Under the pieces are notes generated by a model. It was given only the letters and a program-made list of their open reading frames with translations. It did not search any database and was not told the origin of the DNA. Both the position numbers and the translations under genes were made by a program. A stretch of 64,000 bases of DNA, from contig NC_092031.1 of assembly GCF_042242105.1 (NCBI RefSeq), positions 4,424,175 through 4,488,174 of the forward strand, in the 5' to 3' direction. Origin of the DNA: Pempheris klunzingeri. Taxonomy: Eukaryota; Chordata; Actinopteri; Acropomatiformes; Pempheridae. Positions 48,848-60,624 of this stretch are shown here, in pieces; the stretch's first letter is position 1; the number at the start of each line of letters is the position of its first letter.

Positions 48848-51800
48848 ATGAATCCGCCCTGTGGAAGATGCAATAAACCAGTTTACCCCACAGAAAAAAT
48901 AAATTGCCTTGATAAGGTAAGGTGATACAAGTCTAACCTCGTAGCTGTGCAATATTTCTGTGTGATAGTTTTTGCAGGAGTATGTTTTGATCAGTTTTTC
49001 TTTCTGCCATGTGTTGTCAGCAGTATTACTTCAGGCAAATACTTTTATAAAGTACAAAGATGGTCAGAGGCAGAGGTATTTTTCTCCTATGTGATATTTA
49101 CGTACAATAAATGTCACAGTGCCCTCTCTGTGATGCTTCACCACTATATATCTATCACTATATCTTTATTTACACACAGTACATGCACACATATACTATA
49201 TATACACACATAAAGACACACACAAACACACACCAGGGGGGTGATGATGAGATGTCTGACAGATAAACATCAGCCACAAACCTCTAAATGACAGTTGCTA
49301 TCAGCTTGATACTCTGATAATGTGACTGTAGTCAGATAAAGATAAAAACCCTCATTACAGCAACAGTCAAGGTTAATTAAATCAATTCAAGGACACAATT
49401 GAAGCTAAAGTGAGCGAATGGTGGCCAAAACATAAAGGTCACTGAGTAAAACCAAGTAGGAAAGAGTCTTTTCTGTGTCAGGTGTACACAGAGGGTTCAG
49501 ACGCTGTGCACATTTTTGAGTAAATGGCAAAAACTTTGGTTTTGGTATTTTGTGGCACTAAGATGTTTCCTTCAAGTGACCACACATCTTTTTGGACATT
49601 AAGCCAAATCAAGTAAACCATGAAAACAGGTTACTGGAGGAGTTTGAAGTACTTCAAACCATAATTAATCATTTTAATGTGCATTTAAACAAACAGTATT
49701 CATCCTCATGTGATCATTTTGCTCTGTTAACATCTGTTGGTACTTGTTTAGTGCAGAGATGGGAAACAGATGAACAGCTGTGCTCTCATGTGAAGCGGTG
49801 AAGGCATTTTCTCAGCCTGTCAATGCAAAAGTTACCCTCACGTCCTCTTTTCGTAGCTGACGAGAACTCACAATTGAATGCATGTTTTTAATTCAGTGGA
49901 TTGAACTTAATATTTTACACTTTAGCTCTGGCTTTGTGCTCTCTTCCTCTGTCTAGTATTGGCACAAGGGTTGTTTCAGCTGCGAGGTGTGCAAGATGGC
50001 CCTGAGCATGACCACCTACAAAGGCTTTGAGAAGAAACCTTACTGCAGTATGTGAGTGTTTACACCACACTGATCATCCTGATGCTTAAAGTGACTGACA
50101 CACCTGTAAGAACAACAGGACAACATCTGATTCTGCGTGGAAGCACCTGAATTATCTTGTAGGAAGGACCAAGAATTATGAAACTGTGACCACATGGTTA
50201 CAATCTGTTATAAATCTGTAGATGTTGCATATTTTATTTGGTTGTTTGGAGGTTTGTTGTCGTTTTATCGCAAACAAAAGCTGTCATGAGACGAGCAGAT
50301 GTTTATTTCCGAAGAGAGTGAGACACGCAGATGGTGGACGCTGCAGTGTGTGTGGAGGTGATGGAAAAGAGAAGTGTGAACTGGCGGGCCGAATCATGTG
50401 ATCCCAATGAGTGTGACTGGAGATGAGAGAGAGTTTGCCTGTCTGATTCCGTTTATAACCACACAGCAGGACGATTTCTTTACTATCCATTTGTCCTTTT
50501 CTCTCATTTATTCACAGATAAGTCACATTTCATCCTCCATATGTTAGTAATGGCCACAAAAACAAAACAGTAACATCAGCAGCACCTTAACTGACACACC
50601 CACTGGGAGGATAACTTTTTTTTTTTTACATATGTTGGGCAAGAAATGGCTAGTACGTACAAAAACATGTGTGTAAACATTGTGTTGTATCACTTGGTTC
50701 AAAGCCACCAGACTTTATAGAAAAAAACAGTAATTTTACAGAGGAGTTGTTTGTCTACTGCTGTCTCAGTTGGGTAGCCTGTTTGTGTTATTGTGTGACT
50801 TGTGGGTGTTTTTAAAGGGTTAGTTCGGATCTTCCCCCACAATATTTGCGTAACACACAGTAACACAAACAAGCTAACTGAGAAAGGCAGCAGTAGACCT
50901 GCAACTACAATGTTAAGCAAGGTAAAATGACTGTTTTTGTCAAAGTAGTCTGGTGGGTTTGAATAGTGCAACATAGTGGTTGTTTCTGGTCAAACAATCT
51001 GAGCCTGTCAGTGGCAAAAACAAGCACCTTAACTGGACGTATGTTGATCGTGTGCGATTGTCCTGAAGGATTACATTACAGCCATTACAGCCCATTCGAT
51101 CTACTGGACCATTTCCAAAAGTTTTTGTGCCCATCAGTCATTTCAAACCCAATATATATAAAACTGGAGCCCAGGTTTAAAAGTACAGAAATGAAAAGCA
51201 TGTGAAAAGCGGGGTTTCTCAGACGAGTGCTCCACTTTGTGGTGGCGAAAGAAAGACGGAAGGCTCAAGCAGCCAAAACAGCCTTCCTTATCTGGCAATA
51301 TCACCATCACTTACACAAAACATACACACAAAAAAAACCCTTCCCTTATGTTGTAGAATACACACAGCTCTAGTTCGCTCCAGTCCTGTTTTTGTAAGAG
51401 TTTTCAGATGTTTAAAGAGAAAACAGAATATTTGTGGAGCACAATTTTTGTGGCTTCGTCCATTTTTCTAAGGGCAGAATGTAAAAAAGTAAACTAAAAG
51501 TATTCAGATGAGATTACTTTTGTTTTAAATCCAGTGGAAGTGATTTCTGTTATCCTCCTCTTTTCTTTCAGGCATTACCCCAAAACCTCCTTCACTATAG
51601 TGACCGACACCCCCGAGAACCTGCGTCTCAAACAACAGAGCATGCTCAACAGCCAGGTCAGACAGCCACACATCAGCCGTGTCGCTCCCCTCTATCTCTG
51701 CTATCGCTCCCGCTTGGTCTCTGCTGTCTGTCACTCGTCCTAATCTCATTGCATCATCAAGAGTCGCTGTATCTCTCCCTCTCTATCTGTCTCCTTCACT

Positions 51801-54800
51801 CAGCTGTCTGTCTGTCTCGCAGCAGGAGACGTGGACGGACCTCTTGGCTCTGTGCTCAAGACAATTGAATTTGTCCGATTGAATGAAATGAGCCCTGAGA
51901 CCAGATACTAAAATTAGATCATGTTAGTGTGACTTTGATGTAAAGATCTGATGTTGGCCTTCAATAACCTAAACCGAATTCGAGCATTATTAAGTGTAAA
52001 TGCAGTTTTAAAAACTCTTCCTTTCTGTCTCTCGTGTGGCACCGGCTCAACTCAGCCTCCCTGACTGCCTTCACTGTTCCTAATCTCTAATCTAATCACA
52101 CCCTCTTCAAGCCAGCAATTTAACCTGGCTTCAGCAGCGATAAGCCCTCCAAGTCACGCAAAATTACAGGGATTCCTTTACAGTTTGCTTCGAGGATTAT
52201 CTTGCCACTCAACATTTGGAGGCAAAGTTTTTCTTCCCTCGCAAAAGGTGGAAAAGTTTTTCCCCAAACGTTCCTTAAAACTCAAATCATCATAAGCACT
52301 TTTAACGTAGTAAGCAGAGTTTATTCTTTAACAGAATAAAGTCACTATAGCCACAGCAACGTCACCCATTGGTTTGTGGACTGCCGTTTTTAAGCCGGGA
52401 TTTTGGTGGTGATTTTGGCCAGTGATTGGTTAGGTTTAGGCATGACCATAGACTGTATGAAAGAAGTGGACGTAGCTTCCTGCTCTGAAATGTGAAGTCA
52501 ATGCAGAAGCGCCTTAAACCTTCATTCTTTCTAATGGCCAGCAGGGGATGACTTCTCTCACTTGATTTATTACCTCAGTAAACATTTTCCTAATGTGTTT
52601 ACGGTCTCAGTCGCTAGTTTCAAGTCTTCTTCAACACAGCTTGATGTTCATTCAATAACTTATGGTCCCATTTAGAGTAAAATAGATGATAAAGATGGGT
52701 ATGCTGCAGGGCTCCGCTTACTTAACAATCAGACGCAGGGGAAAAGGCTTGTGCATCACTTCTGGCTCCAAAATCAACAACCAATAGGGAGATTTAGAAA
52801 ATTCTCAAACTGAGGCTTGAAAACAGCAGTCCACAAACCAGTGGGTGATGTTTTTTAGTTGATTTGTTTTTATTAAAGGGAATGAAAAGTATTTAAGGAA
52901 CCAAATGATTTTAATGAAACACAGTGAACCAGTGTTACTTCTCACAACATGCATACTAGATTCATTATAGTCTTAATGTAGCTGCACAGACCAGACGAGA
53001 GTGGTTCCATTTTTGGTTAAAACCCCTTTAAGCTATCATGTAACATAACTGTGTTCTTATGCGACATGATTGTTATGATAACATCACTATCAAATTTACA
53101 CCAAAAGTTGTTTCTTCCCCTCTGTTCACTCTCTCCTCACTCTCTCCTCTCTCTCTCTCTCTCTGTCTGTCCTTTCCTGTCGTCTCATCCAACCAACCCT
53201 GTTCATTGTTTATAACCATAAAAGTCTCGGCGATCCAGCTCTCGTACTGAGGCAGCATATTCCTCATAGCAAGAACATGACTCACTGTGTGTGTGTGTGT
53301 GTGTGTATGTGTGTGTGTGTGTGTGTGTTTGGGGGGGGGGGGATCTCAGATTTACTGTCAAGTAAACATTTTGGCTCAGTTTAATCTTGCAAGTGTTTAC
53401 AAGGAAATCAGACCAATGGCTGTTTAAAGCACAGTGTGTGTGTATTTATGAATCATCTATCCAGCTGTAATAGGATATTACAGTACAGAGATGCAGTAGG
53501 TTACAGATTGCTTGCTACTTATTCTAACAAATGCTTTAAACTGGCTAATAAACTGAAAAGTCCCTAAAACATAGATTTAAGCCATGCAGTATAAACCTCA
53601 GCACAGTCAAACCTTCATTAAACGTTCTTCAATAAAACTTAAATCAAGATTGAGGAAAAAGTTGAATTTCCAGCACTGAAAGGCGGCTAGTCGCAGGTAT
53701 GGTGAGAGCAACGGTTCACCTCCAGACTACTTACATGAACTCATGTGTTCATCAGCACCACCCATCGGACTCCAAATATGCTCATTTACATGTAAATATC
53801 GATAATTTAATAATAAATAATGAATGTTAATAAAGCATTGTTACAAATGGCTGTAGGTGGTCGAAACAGGATTAAAAACATTTCAGGACAGAAGATGAAT
53901 CAAATCAGAAATGTCATATTAAAATTACATTTACTTTGTAATGTGTAACTCCCCAACAACGTAACTTATAACCTTATAATGTCATCTTGAAGAATACAAC
54001 CGTCTTTGGGCCGAGAAGTTAACCTCAGGGGTCTCTTTCTAAACCCTGCTGTCTAATTTCAAAGACTACGCTCCTTAAATCCTGACGAATTACAAATTTG
54101 CAGGCGCTCTATAAGGAGGACTTTGAAAAGAGCAAGGGGAAAGGTTTCAGCGTGGTGGCCGACACTCCGGAGATGCAGAGAGTGAAGAAGACACAAGACC
54201 AGATCAGTAACGTATGTTCTCCTGAAAAGAAACCCCAAAGACCTTCGAATAATCTAATAACACTAAATCTTAACTTCAGTTCTCTCGAATCATAACAACT
54301 CATCGAGTGTCCATTTTCTTCAGTCTGATAGGTGAAGTTTTAGATGTGACGTCTTTCCAGCCTCTAACTGTTTGTGTATATGTATGTGTTTGCATGTCTG
54401 CATGTGCTTTTATAAAAATCTATCCCTTAACATGTAAACTTGGTTGTTAAATCATTCCGATGTGGTTTTGATCCTGTGCTGCATTCAGGCTGTGTGTTGA
54501 ATTTACCATTGCTGTCGTTCCCAACATGTAAAATACCATCCACAAATAAGAAAAGGACAGTTTTTGATCAAAATTCGGTTTATTTTTCAGATTTAAGCTC
54601 TATGTTTTGTTTGTTGTTGTGAAATACCTTATAATTTTACTTCTTCAGGCCTCTAAAAATCCCTCTTTTAAAGAATGATTTTGGTATTTTTACTAGTTTT
54701 ACATATTTTGCTTTCAAAATGACTTGATAGTACAAAATCATCAATCACATTAGTTGCGAAAGTCTATAATGGCTGTAATCCTTTGGGGTAACGGCTACAG

Positions 54801-57799
54801 ATCAAAGTAGGTCCACTAAAAGTACTTGAGTACCACTGACAGGCCCAGATTGTTATATTAAGTGTCTGACAACATTACAGAGAGGATCCCTACAGAGACG
54901 GACCAGAAAGATCCTTTTTGTTTAACCAGAAACGCACGATTCAAACCCACCAGACTCCATTTACAAAAACAGCAACTGAATCTTGCACATCCCAGGAGTC
55001 GCTGGTCTATTACTGCTTCAATCTGTTAGTTTGTTTGTGTTATTGTGTGTTACACAAACATTGTATAGGATCCAAACTAACCAATTAAAACACCAAAGTC
55101 ACACAATAACTCAAACTAACTACCTGATCGAGACAACGGTAGACCAATAAATTCAGTGTAAAATTACAGTTTTTATCAACAGAGTTTGGTGACTTGTGAC
55201 TGTGTGATACATCGGCTATTTCTGGTTGAACAGAAAAGATCTTACAGGTTGATCTCTGTAAGGATCCTTTCTGTAATGTTGTCAGAATAACAATCTGAGC
55301 TTGTCAGAAGAAAAAAACAAGCAATTTCATTTGACATACTTTGATCTGGTACAGTTGCCCCAAAGGATTACATTAAAGCCATTGGAGCTCATTCGCCACC
55401 CATTCATTCCACCCATTCCCAGTCATTTTGAACTAAAAATATGGCCCAGCTTTAAAAATACTTTGACTGTACACTGTTCAGAGACATCACCCCTGTAATT
55501 TGTAGCTTTCTAGTAGACTTTACTCCAAATTAAGGGGTGACAAGTCGCCAGTGTGCCTGTTTCTTATCATTTTGTAACGCTGCGATGTCATTCAGCTGAT
55601 ACATAAGATAAGATAAACCTTTATTCGTCCCACATTGGGGAAAAGATAATAAAAGCACAAAAAAATAAATAGTTCAAGCTCAAGAGAAGACGCATTAAAA
55701 GACAATAAAAGCGTGTATAAATAGTTGCAAATTAAAAGAAGTTATGTAGCTCTGTTATTGGAAAGCCACAGTAAACGGTAATGTTTTAAGGCCTGGTTTT
55801 AAATGCGCTGACAGTTTTAGCGCGTTCAGAAAGCTTGTTCCATAGGTGGAGAGGATAGAAAGTAAACGCTGCTTCACAAAGGGGAAACAAGGGGGAACAG
55901 TGAGCCTAACTCTGTCCAAAGCTCAAGGTAACAAAATCCGCCTGCCAGGATTTCCAAACCTTGAGCTATATATCATTCTTTTAATCCATACATAAACTGA
56001 TGTGTGAAAATGTGCAGTGACTTCCTGGAGCTGGCAACTTTATGGTGATGACCAGACTCCAACAAACAACATTATGTTAATTAGTGAGCTTTAGAGGGGC
56101 TGCGAGGTGGATTTTATTAGCTTTTGAATGGAGCCAGGTTAGCTGTTTCCTCCTGTCTCCAGTTTTTATGCTAAGCTAAGCTAGTAGACTGCTAGCAGCT
56201 AGTGGTTATACCTTCATATTTAGCGTGCAGATGTGAGTAACTATTAAATAAGTATCAAACGTGTCTATTGGGGGGCAAATTAGTGTATTTCCCAAAATAT
56301 CTAACTATTTCTTAAGGATGTTTTTTGATACTGGAATTATAAAATTTCAGGCTCTTTACAAGGAGGACTTTGAAAAGAGCAAGGGGAAAGGCTTCAGCGT
56401 GGTGGCCGACACTCCGGAGATGCAGAGACTGAAGAAGACGCAAGACCAGATCAGTAACGTAAGTCCTGCTGAGAAACAGTGAAAGATGTTAAAGGGTCAG
56501 TTCAGCCAAATATCTCTTTCTTTTTTTTTGCCTGAACAGAAACACACACATCCTTCCACAAACAGTGTTCCTATCACTTCTGGAGCCTTATTGTCTGACA
56601 GTTATTTTGCTCTAACTAACCACTAGCGTGTGAATATATTCACATTTACTCGAGAACTGCACTTAATACAGTTTTGATGTATTTGTACTTAACCTGAGTA
56701 TTTTCTTTTCATGCCACTTTCTGCTTCTACTCCACTATATGTCAGAGGTAAATATTGTAATTTTTACTCTAGTACATTTATTTGATTGCTATAGTTACTT
56801 TGCAGATTACAATTTCACATAAAAAACACATCATAAGCTTATAAAATATAATACATAATACATTTACATACATTTTGTTTTTAATAATGATGTACTTTTA
56901 TTTACGTAAGATTTCGAATGCAGTATTTCTACATTGTGGTATTGATATATTTACTTACATAAAGGATTAAAGTATTTCTTCCTTCTTTCTCATTTAATTT
57001 CCCATCAAGTATTGAGGAAATATGTAGATTTAAGAGCTATTTCTGTATGTTTCTTAAGGCTTGCTGCAATGTTCATGGTAACTCTTCTGTCACTGTTTTC
57101 TTTCTGTAGATAATATCACTAGAGAGAGGCAAAGCCCCGCCCCTTTCGATGGGCCCTTTTGTAAAAAAATAAGTTTGGTAGTGAACAGCAACAGAAAAAT
57201 TATTTGTTGATCCTGTTTGAATGGTTCCAGGATTTACATACTTGCAAAATTATCTTTTTAAATTGTCAAACATCGTCTGTGTAATTCATGGCACAATTCA
57301 AACGGTTTGAATAATTATTTGTCTTTAGCACAGTACATATTCTGAGGGGGTGGGACTTCGACTGTCTATTGTTAATCAGCTATATATGGAAATTGTTGAT
57401 TGACGATAGGTCTAAATCCAAATTAGTTAATCAACAGAACACAATGTAAGCTGTTTTCAGAGGTGCTGTGCTCATCTGGTAGAAATCTCACTGTAAATGT
57501 TTGCAAAAATATGAAGCACAGTGTTTTTTCTCACCATAAGGTACCAAACAACTATTATATGGCCAGATGCAATCAGTGTTTTCCCTGAGACACAACAGGA
57601 AGCCATCACGGTTCAATAACAGGAGCGTTTTCAGAGCAGGATGGTGGTTTGTGGACGGGTTCAGTCCAGAGAGAGAACAGACTGATCCAAACAGCAGCGT
57701 CCTGCACAGACACACAGGAACATTTCAGACATTTCTGCCCGTCCACCGAGCAGCAGCTGCCCTATATGGTCAAAGTCTCTCAGCTGTGGACACTAAGTC

Positions 57800-57859
<60 letters not shown>

Positions 57860-58231
57860 TTAACTTTCTCTTTCTTCTCTCATGAGAGCACTGGTTGAAG
57901 AAAGGAATGACGGGTGATAAGCTGCATGTCAGAAGGTTGAAAATCTAGAAACTTTCTTTTTCCACTGGTTGCTTCCTTCCTTCCCTCCTTCTTCCCTTCC
58001 TTTTAATCCTTACCCCTTATCCTTTTATTCTGTCTTCCACCCTTCCTTCCTTAAATTTTTTGTAGTTTTGCCTTTTTTTTTTACTCCCTCACTCTCCTCC
58101 CCCGTTTTCCCATCTTTTCCTCTTCCTGTTTGTTCCTCCTGAGGTCTTTTGAGGACGCAGGGCGGCTGCTCTTTCTTTTCCATATTATCAATCATCAGTT
58201 TCCTCCTCGATAAATGTTTTAGAAGTTCACT

Positions 58232-58277
<46 letters not shown>

Positions 58278-58672
58278 ATGTTACACAAACGCCCCTCACC
58301 CCTAAACTTCATTATCTTCTTGAGGTTTCCAACAGAACAAAGTGTGGATAAGAGTGAAATTAGTCAGAATACCAGATTAAATTCTTCCTATTGTGAAAAA
58401 TTACGGTGCCCTCAGCAATAACCTAAACATGATTCCTGTTTGTTTATTTAAGTCAAGCACAGTCAGTCTTAAGTCTAAAGAGGGAAAATCGATTGTTAAT
58501 ACATAAGATTATTGATTGATTTATTGGTACCTTTAATCTTTTTGCTTCTGAAATCTGAAACTTTAAACACTGTTTAGAGGTTTATTATAACCCCCCTGAT
58601 CATCTCTCAGCACCTCCTAAAACGGTGAGCTACTTCTCACAGACGACGTGACGCTCAACAGATGTAGTTTTA

Positions 58673-58738
<66 letters not shown>

Positions 58739-58871
58739 ATAAAGTACCATGAAGAATTTGAGAAGAGCAGGATTCGAAGTGACGCACCTCCTCCTGAGAA
58801 CAGACGAGGTAAGGCACCTTTTGAGACACCCTCCCCTAAATAACCGTATTTATCTGTTTATATTTATATTA

Positions 58872-58922
<51 letters not shown>

Positions 58923-60624
58923 CAGAAGACTATGAAGGCAATGAAGAGCAACCATCCAACCCTGAGAGATTCAGTCAGCCGGTCAGACAAATGCGTCCTG
59001 CTGCTGTAGCACCACCTAGTGGAGGGGTAAGGTCAATACATAAAACTACACTAAATGGCCAAAAGTATGTGGACACCTGATCATTACATCCCTATGTCAT
59101 TCAGAAACAATTACTTTGCTGCTGTAACAGCCTGTATTCTTCAGGGGAGGCTCTTCACACCACAGTTGGCCTTTAATATACATCCCAAATGTGTCGGATG
59201 GGGTTGAAGTCAAGTTTCTCCTCATGAAGCTGCGAAAAGCATTTATTAATGGACCAGGCTTTGTGAGTTTGAATACAAATACAGGCAGGTGTACGAGGAT
59301 ACCTTTGTGTCTTTATGAGGCAATCAAACAGAACAGATTTAAGAGCAAAACTTTCTACACTGCAATCAAAAACTAGATTTGAGAGAAAAAAATACTGACA
59401 CTGGAATCAATAAATGTTTTATTGTAAGTAGAATAGATTTCTTATTAAATCTGTGTATAGTGTCAACAGTTTTCTGTTTTTTGATTGCAGTTTTGCTCTC
59501 AAACCTGTTCTGTAGGATAATAAAGACACAAAAGTGACCTCATGCTGACCAACTATGAACAAGGACGAACTGACAACAAACAGGATTTAAAGGGGTTTAA
59601 GTAGACTGACTGAGTGAGGGGAGAGACGACAGGAGCTCGTGTAGACCGCCATCAAAGACCACCTCTGATTGGTTTGTCAGAACATAGTCCCGCCTTTTGA
59701 ATGGGACCATAATTTAATAAATGAAGAAAACATTTAAAAAAAAAAGTTCTGTCACATTCATAATGTCACCTCAACAGTAAATAGTCAAAGGAAATATTAG
59801 AGTAATAGTATAATAGTATACATAACACAGTACTACAAATACACAGCGGAGCTTTATCCAAGTTTCACCACAAATACAGTCAACCCTCACATATCCTGTG
59901 TAGCCTAAACTGATAATACTACTAATAATAATAATTACTGTTCTGAATTTCTTAAATTAAGATGTGATTTTACTAGTTTTCAGGGTTAAATGCAGTGGTA
60001 GTTTGATGCAGTTTGACATAGCTTCCCAGTTCCAGAAAAGGGAAACAACAAACAACATTTGCCTTCTTGTATTTGTACATAATCCAAAACATAAGCATTA
60101 AAATATAAAAGAGGTATGCACAATATAGAATATGAGAAAATTATGATAAAAAAGAAAAAAGTTCACTATATCTGGCTTAAACACGGAAGAGCTAGATAAG
60201 CAAGAAGAGAGAATTCAAATAGATGTCCACACATTTTCTGGCCATATAGTGCAGCATGTATTTATGTGTGGTTTCTATTGTAATAAGAATGTAATTCTGT
60301 TTGCAGTCTTTTATCTATTTACATGTATTATTCAATTAGTTCTTGATATATGATAAAAGTTAAGCTTTTTAGTTTCAGTTCATACAGAGATCATGTTCTG
60401 TAATAATGCCTTTTACGATAATAAGCTCCTGTGTGTGTTTGATCCCACAGAAACGTTACCAGGCCATGTACGGCTACGCGGCAGCAGACGCAGATGAAGT
60501 TTCCCTCCAGGAAGGCGATCTGATCTTGGACGTGGAGCAGATCGACGAGGGATGGATGTTCGGATGCAACCAGCGCACGGGGCAGCGGGGCCTGCTGCCT
60601 GCTAACTACGTCCGACCTGTGTGA
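48848..60624 (+). CDS. lasp1: LIM, nebulin-repeat and SH3 actin-binding protein (LASP family) with a duplicated repeat exon
   Basis: Exons: 48848-48916, 49957-50051, 51572-51656, 54104-54211 (copy a), 56351-56458 (copy b), 58739-58808, 58926-59026 and 60451-60624. With both copies the protein is 269 residues; with one, 233. The LIM zinc ligands are complete (CGRC, HKGC, CEVC, CSMH). [13 protein letters not shown] follows, then nebulin repeats with [20 protein letters not shown], a partial repeat [11 protein letters not shown], a short acidic/Pro linker, and an SH3 domain ([20 protein letters not shown] to [10 protein letters not shown]). LASP proteins bind F-actin and localise to focal adhesions and actin-rich membrane. 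The linker lacks the Gln-rich tract of mammalian LASP1, and some LIM and SH3 residues look like nebulette. The plxdc1 neighbour favours lasp1. Whether copies a and b are used together or alternatively cannot be seen. Confidence 0.88.
50705..51190. mobile_element. Fold-back element copy 1 in lasp1 intron 2
   Basis: The arm 50705-50800 (CCACCAGACTTTATAG to TGTTTGTGTTATTGTGTGAC) is imperfectly inverted at about 50835-50965. A tail (for example TGAAGGATTACATTACAGCC) is shared with 55310-55470. No coding capacity. The left end looks truncated compared with copy 2. Confidence 0.6.
52345..52860. repeat. Non-autonomous element with inverted ends (AGTCCACAAA family)
   Basis: CACCCATTGGTTTGTGGACT near the left end is inverted near the right end (CAGTCCACAAACCAGTGGGTG). 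The interior has GACCATAGACTGTATGAAAG and CTTCTGGCTCCAAAATC, phrases of a common percomorph element. It lies in the lasp1 intron 51657-54103. Confidence 0.55.
53286..53342 (+). repeat. (TG)n microsatellite ending in a 12-G run
   Basis: An interrupted TG repeat (53286-53330) is followed directly by twelve G. A separate CT tract lies at 53147-53164. Confidence 0.9.
54104..54211 (+). other. lasp1 nebulin-repeat exon, copy a
   Basis: 108 bases, phase 0 at both ends, acceptor ATTTGCAG, donor GTATGT. It encodes one full 36-residue nebulin repeat and differs from copy b at six positions, only one of which changes a residue (Val to Leu in MQRV/LKK). Confidence 0.9.
54833..55470. mobile_element. Fold-back element copy 2 in the intron between the duplicated exons
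   Basis: GACAACATTACAGAGAGGAT at about 54868 is inverted at about 55285 (29 of 31 bases over the best part). The outer ends (CACTGACAGGCCCAGATTGT against AACAATCTGAGCTTGTCAG) also pair. A tail to 55470 matches copy 1. The arms could form a hairpin of roughly 200-base arms in RNA. Confidence 0.65.
55604..55680 (-). mobile_element. L2/SINE-type 3' tail, antisense
   Basis: ATAAGATAAGATAAACCTTT followed by ATTCGTCCCACATTGGGGAA is the reverse complement of the CCCCAATGTGGGA...AATAAAGGTTTATC tail of fish L2-type elements. The 5' limit is not clear. Confidence 0.5.
55905..56235. repeat. Dispersed repeat with inverted ends (GCTAAGCTAAGCTA family)
   Basis: CTCTGTCCAAAGCTCAAGGT and AACAAAATCCGCCTGCCAGG (from 55915) are inverted by GGTGGATTTTATTAGCTTT near 56107. 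TATGCTAAGCTAAGCTAG follows. Copies also lie at 2196-2290 and 13438-13600. Its right end lies about 115 bases upstream of exon copy b. Confidence 0.6.
56351..56458 (+). other. lasp1 nebulin-repeat exon, copy b
   Basis: 108 bases, phase 0 at both ends, acceptor AAATTTCAG, donor GTAAGT (a better donor than copy a). The coding sequence is about 94% identical to copy a, whereas the adjoining introns show no extended similarity. Confidence 0.9.
57115..57400 (+). repeat. Dispersed repeat shared with 62760-62870 and 7700-7760
   Basis: AAAGCCCCGCCCCTTTCGAT matches the 7700 copy. TCATGGCACAATTCAAACG and AATTATTTGTCTTTAGC match 62817-62865. It lies in the lasp1 intron after copy b. Confidence 0.5.
57801..57859 (+). 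repeat. (CA)n microsatellite
   Basis: A 59-base CA repeat interrupted once (ACTCGCAC), in the lasp1 intron 56459-58738. Confidence 0.95.
58234..58274 (+). repeat. (CT)n microsatellite
   Basis: A 41-base CT repeat in the same intron; a separate block of C/T-rich sequence precedes it from about 57955. Confidence 0.95.
58674..58735 (+). promoter_or_regulatory. (TG)31 forming the pyrimidine-tract position of a lasp1 acceptor
   Basis: The 62-base TG repeat ends three bases before the exon that starts at 58739 (TGTGCAG). There is no ordinary pyrimidine tract. UG repeats in RNA bind TDP-43 and CELF proteins and alter exon inclusion elsewhere, as in CFTR exon 9. Confidence 0.85.
58876..58921 (+). 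promoter_or_regulatory. (TG)23 at the next lasp1 acceptor
   Basis: The 117-base intron 58809-58925 has a second TG repeat directly before GACAG and the exon at 58926. A likely branch-point sequence (ATTAAC) lies just upstream of the repeat. Confidence 0.85.
59049..60251 (-). mobile_element. Tc1/mariner-like element remnant in the last lasp1 intron
   Basis: The left end CACTAAATGGCCAAAAGTAT and right end CATTTTCTGGCCATATAGTG form the inverted pair of a fish Tc1-like element. Left interior text (TGTCGGATGGGGTTGAAGTC) matches the reverse strand of its transposase region. Most of the middle is unrelated or inserted sequence, including the repeat at 59640-59710. No transposase frame remains. Confidence 0.75.
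59640..59710 (-). repeat. Repeat fragment nested in the Tc1-like element
   Basis: Read on the minus strand, GGCGGGACTATGTTCTGACA and CCAATCAGAGGTGGTCTTTG match the start of the repeat at 25970-26020. Confidence 0.45.

Noticed and set aside
48518-48952. 144-codon minus-strand frame over lasp1 exon 1
   Set aside because: Antisense shadow with no motif.
57567-57885. Two frames of 98 and 78 codons ending in THTHTH
   Set aside because: They run into the (CA)n repeat, have no domain and lie inside a lasp1 intron.
58617-59080. Frames with CVCVCV or THTHTH next to lasp1 exons
   Set aside because: They are translations of the TG repeats plus the real exon in its own or a wrong frame.
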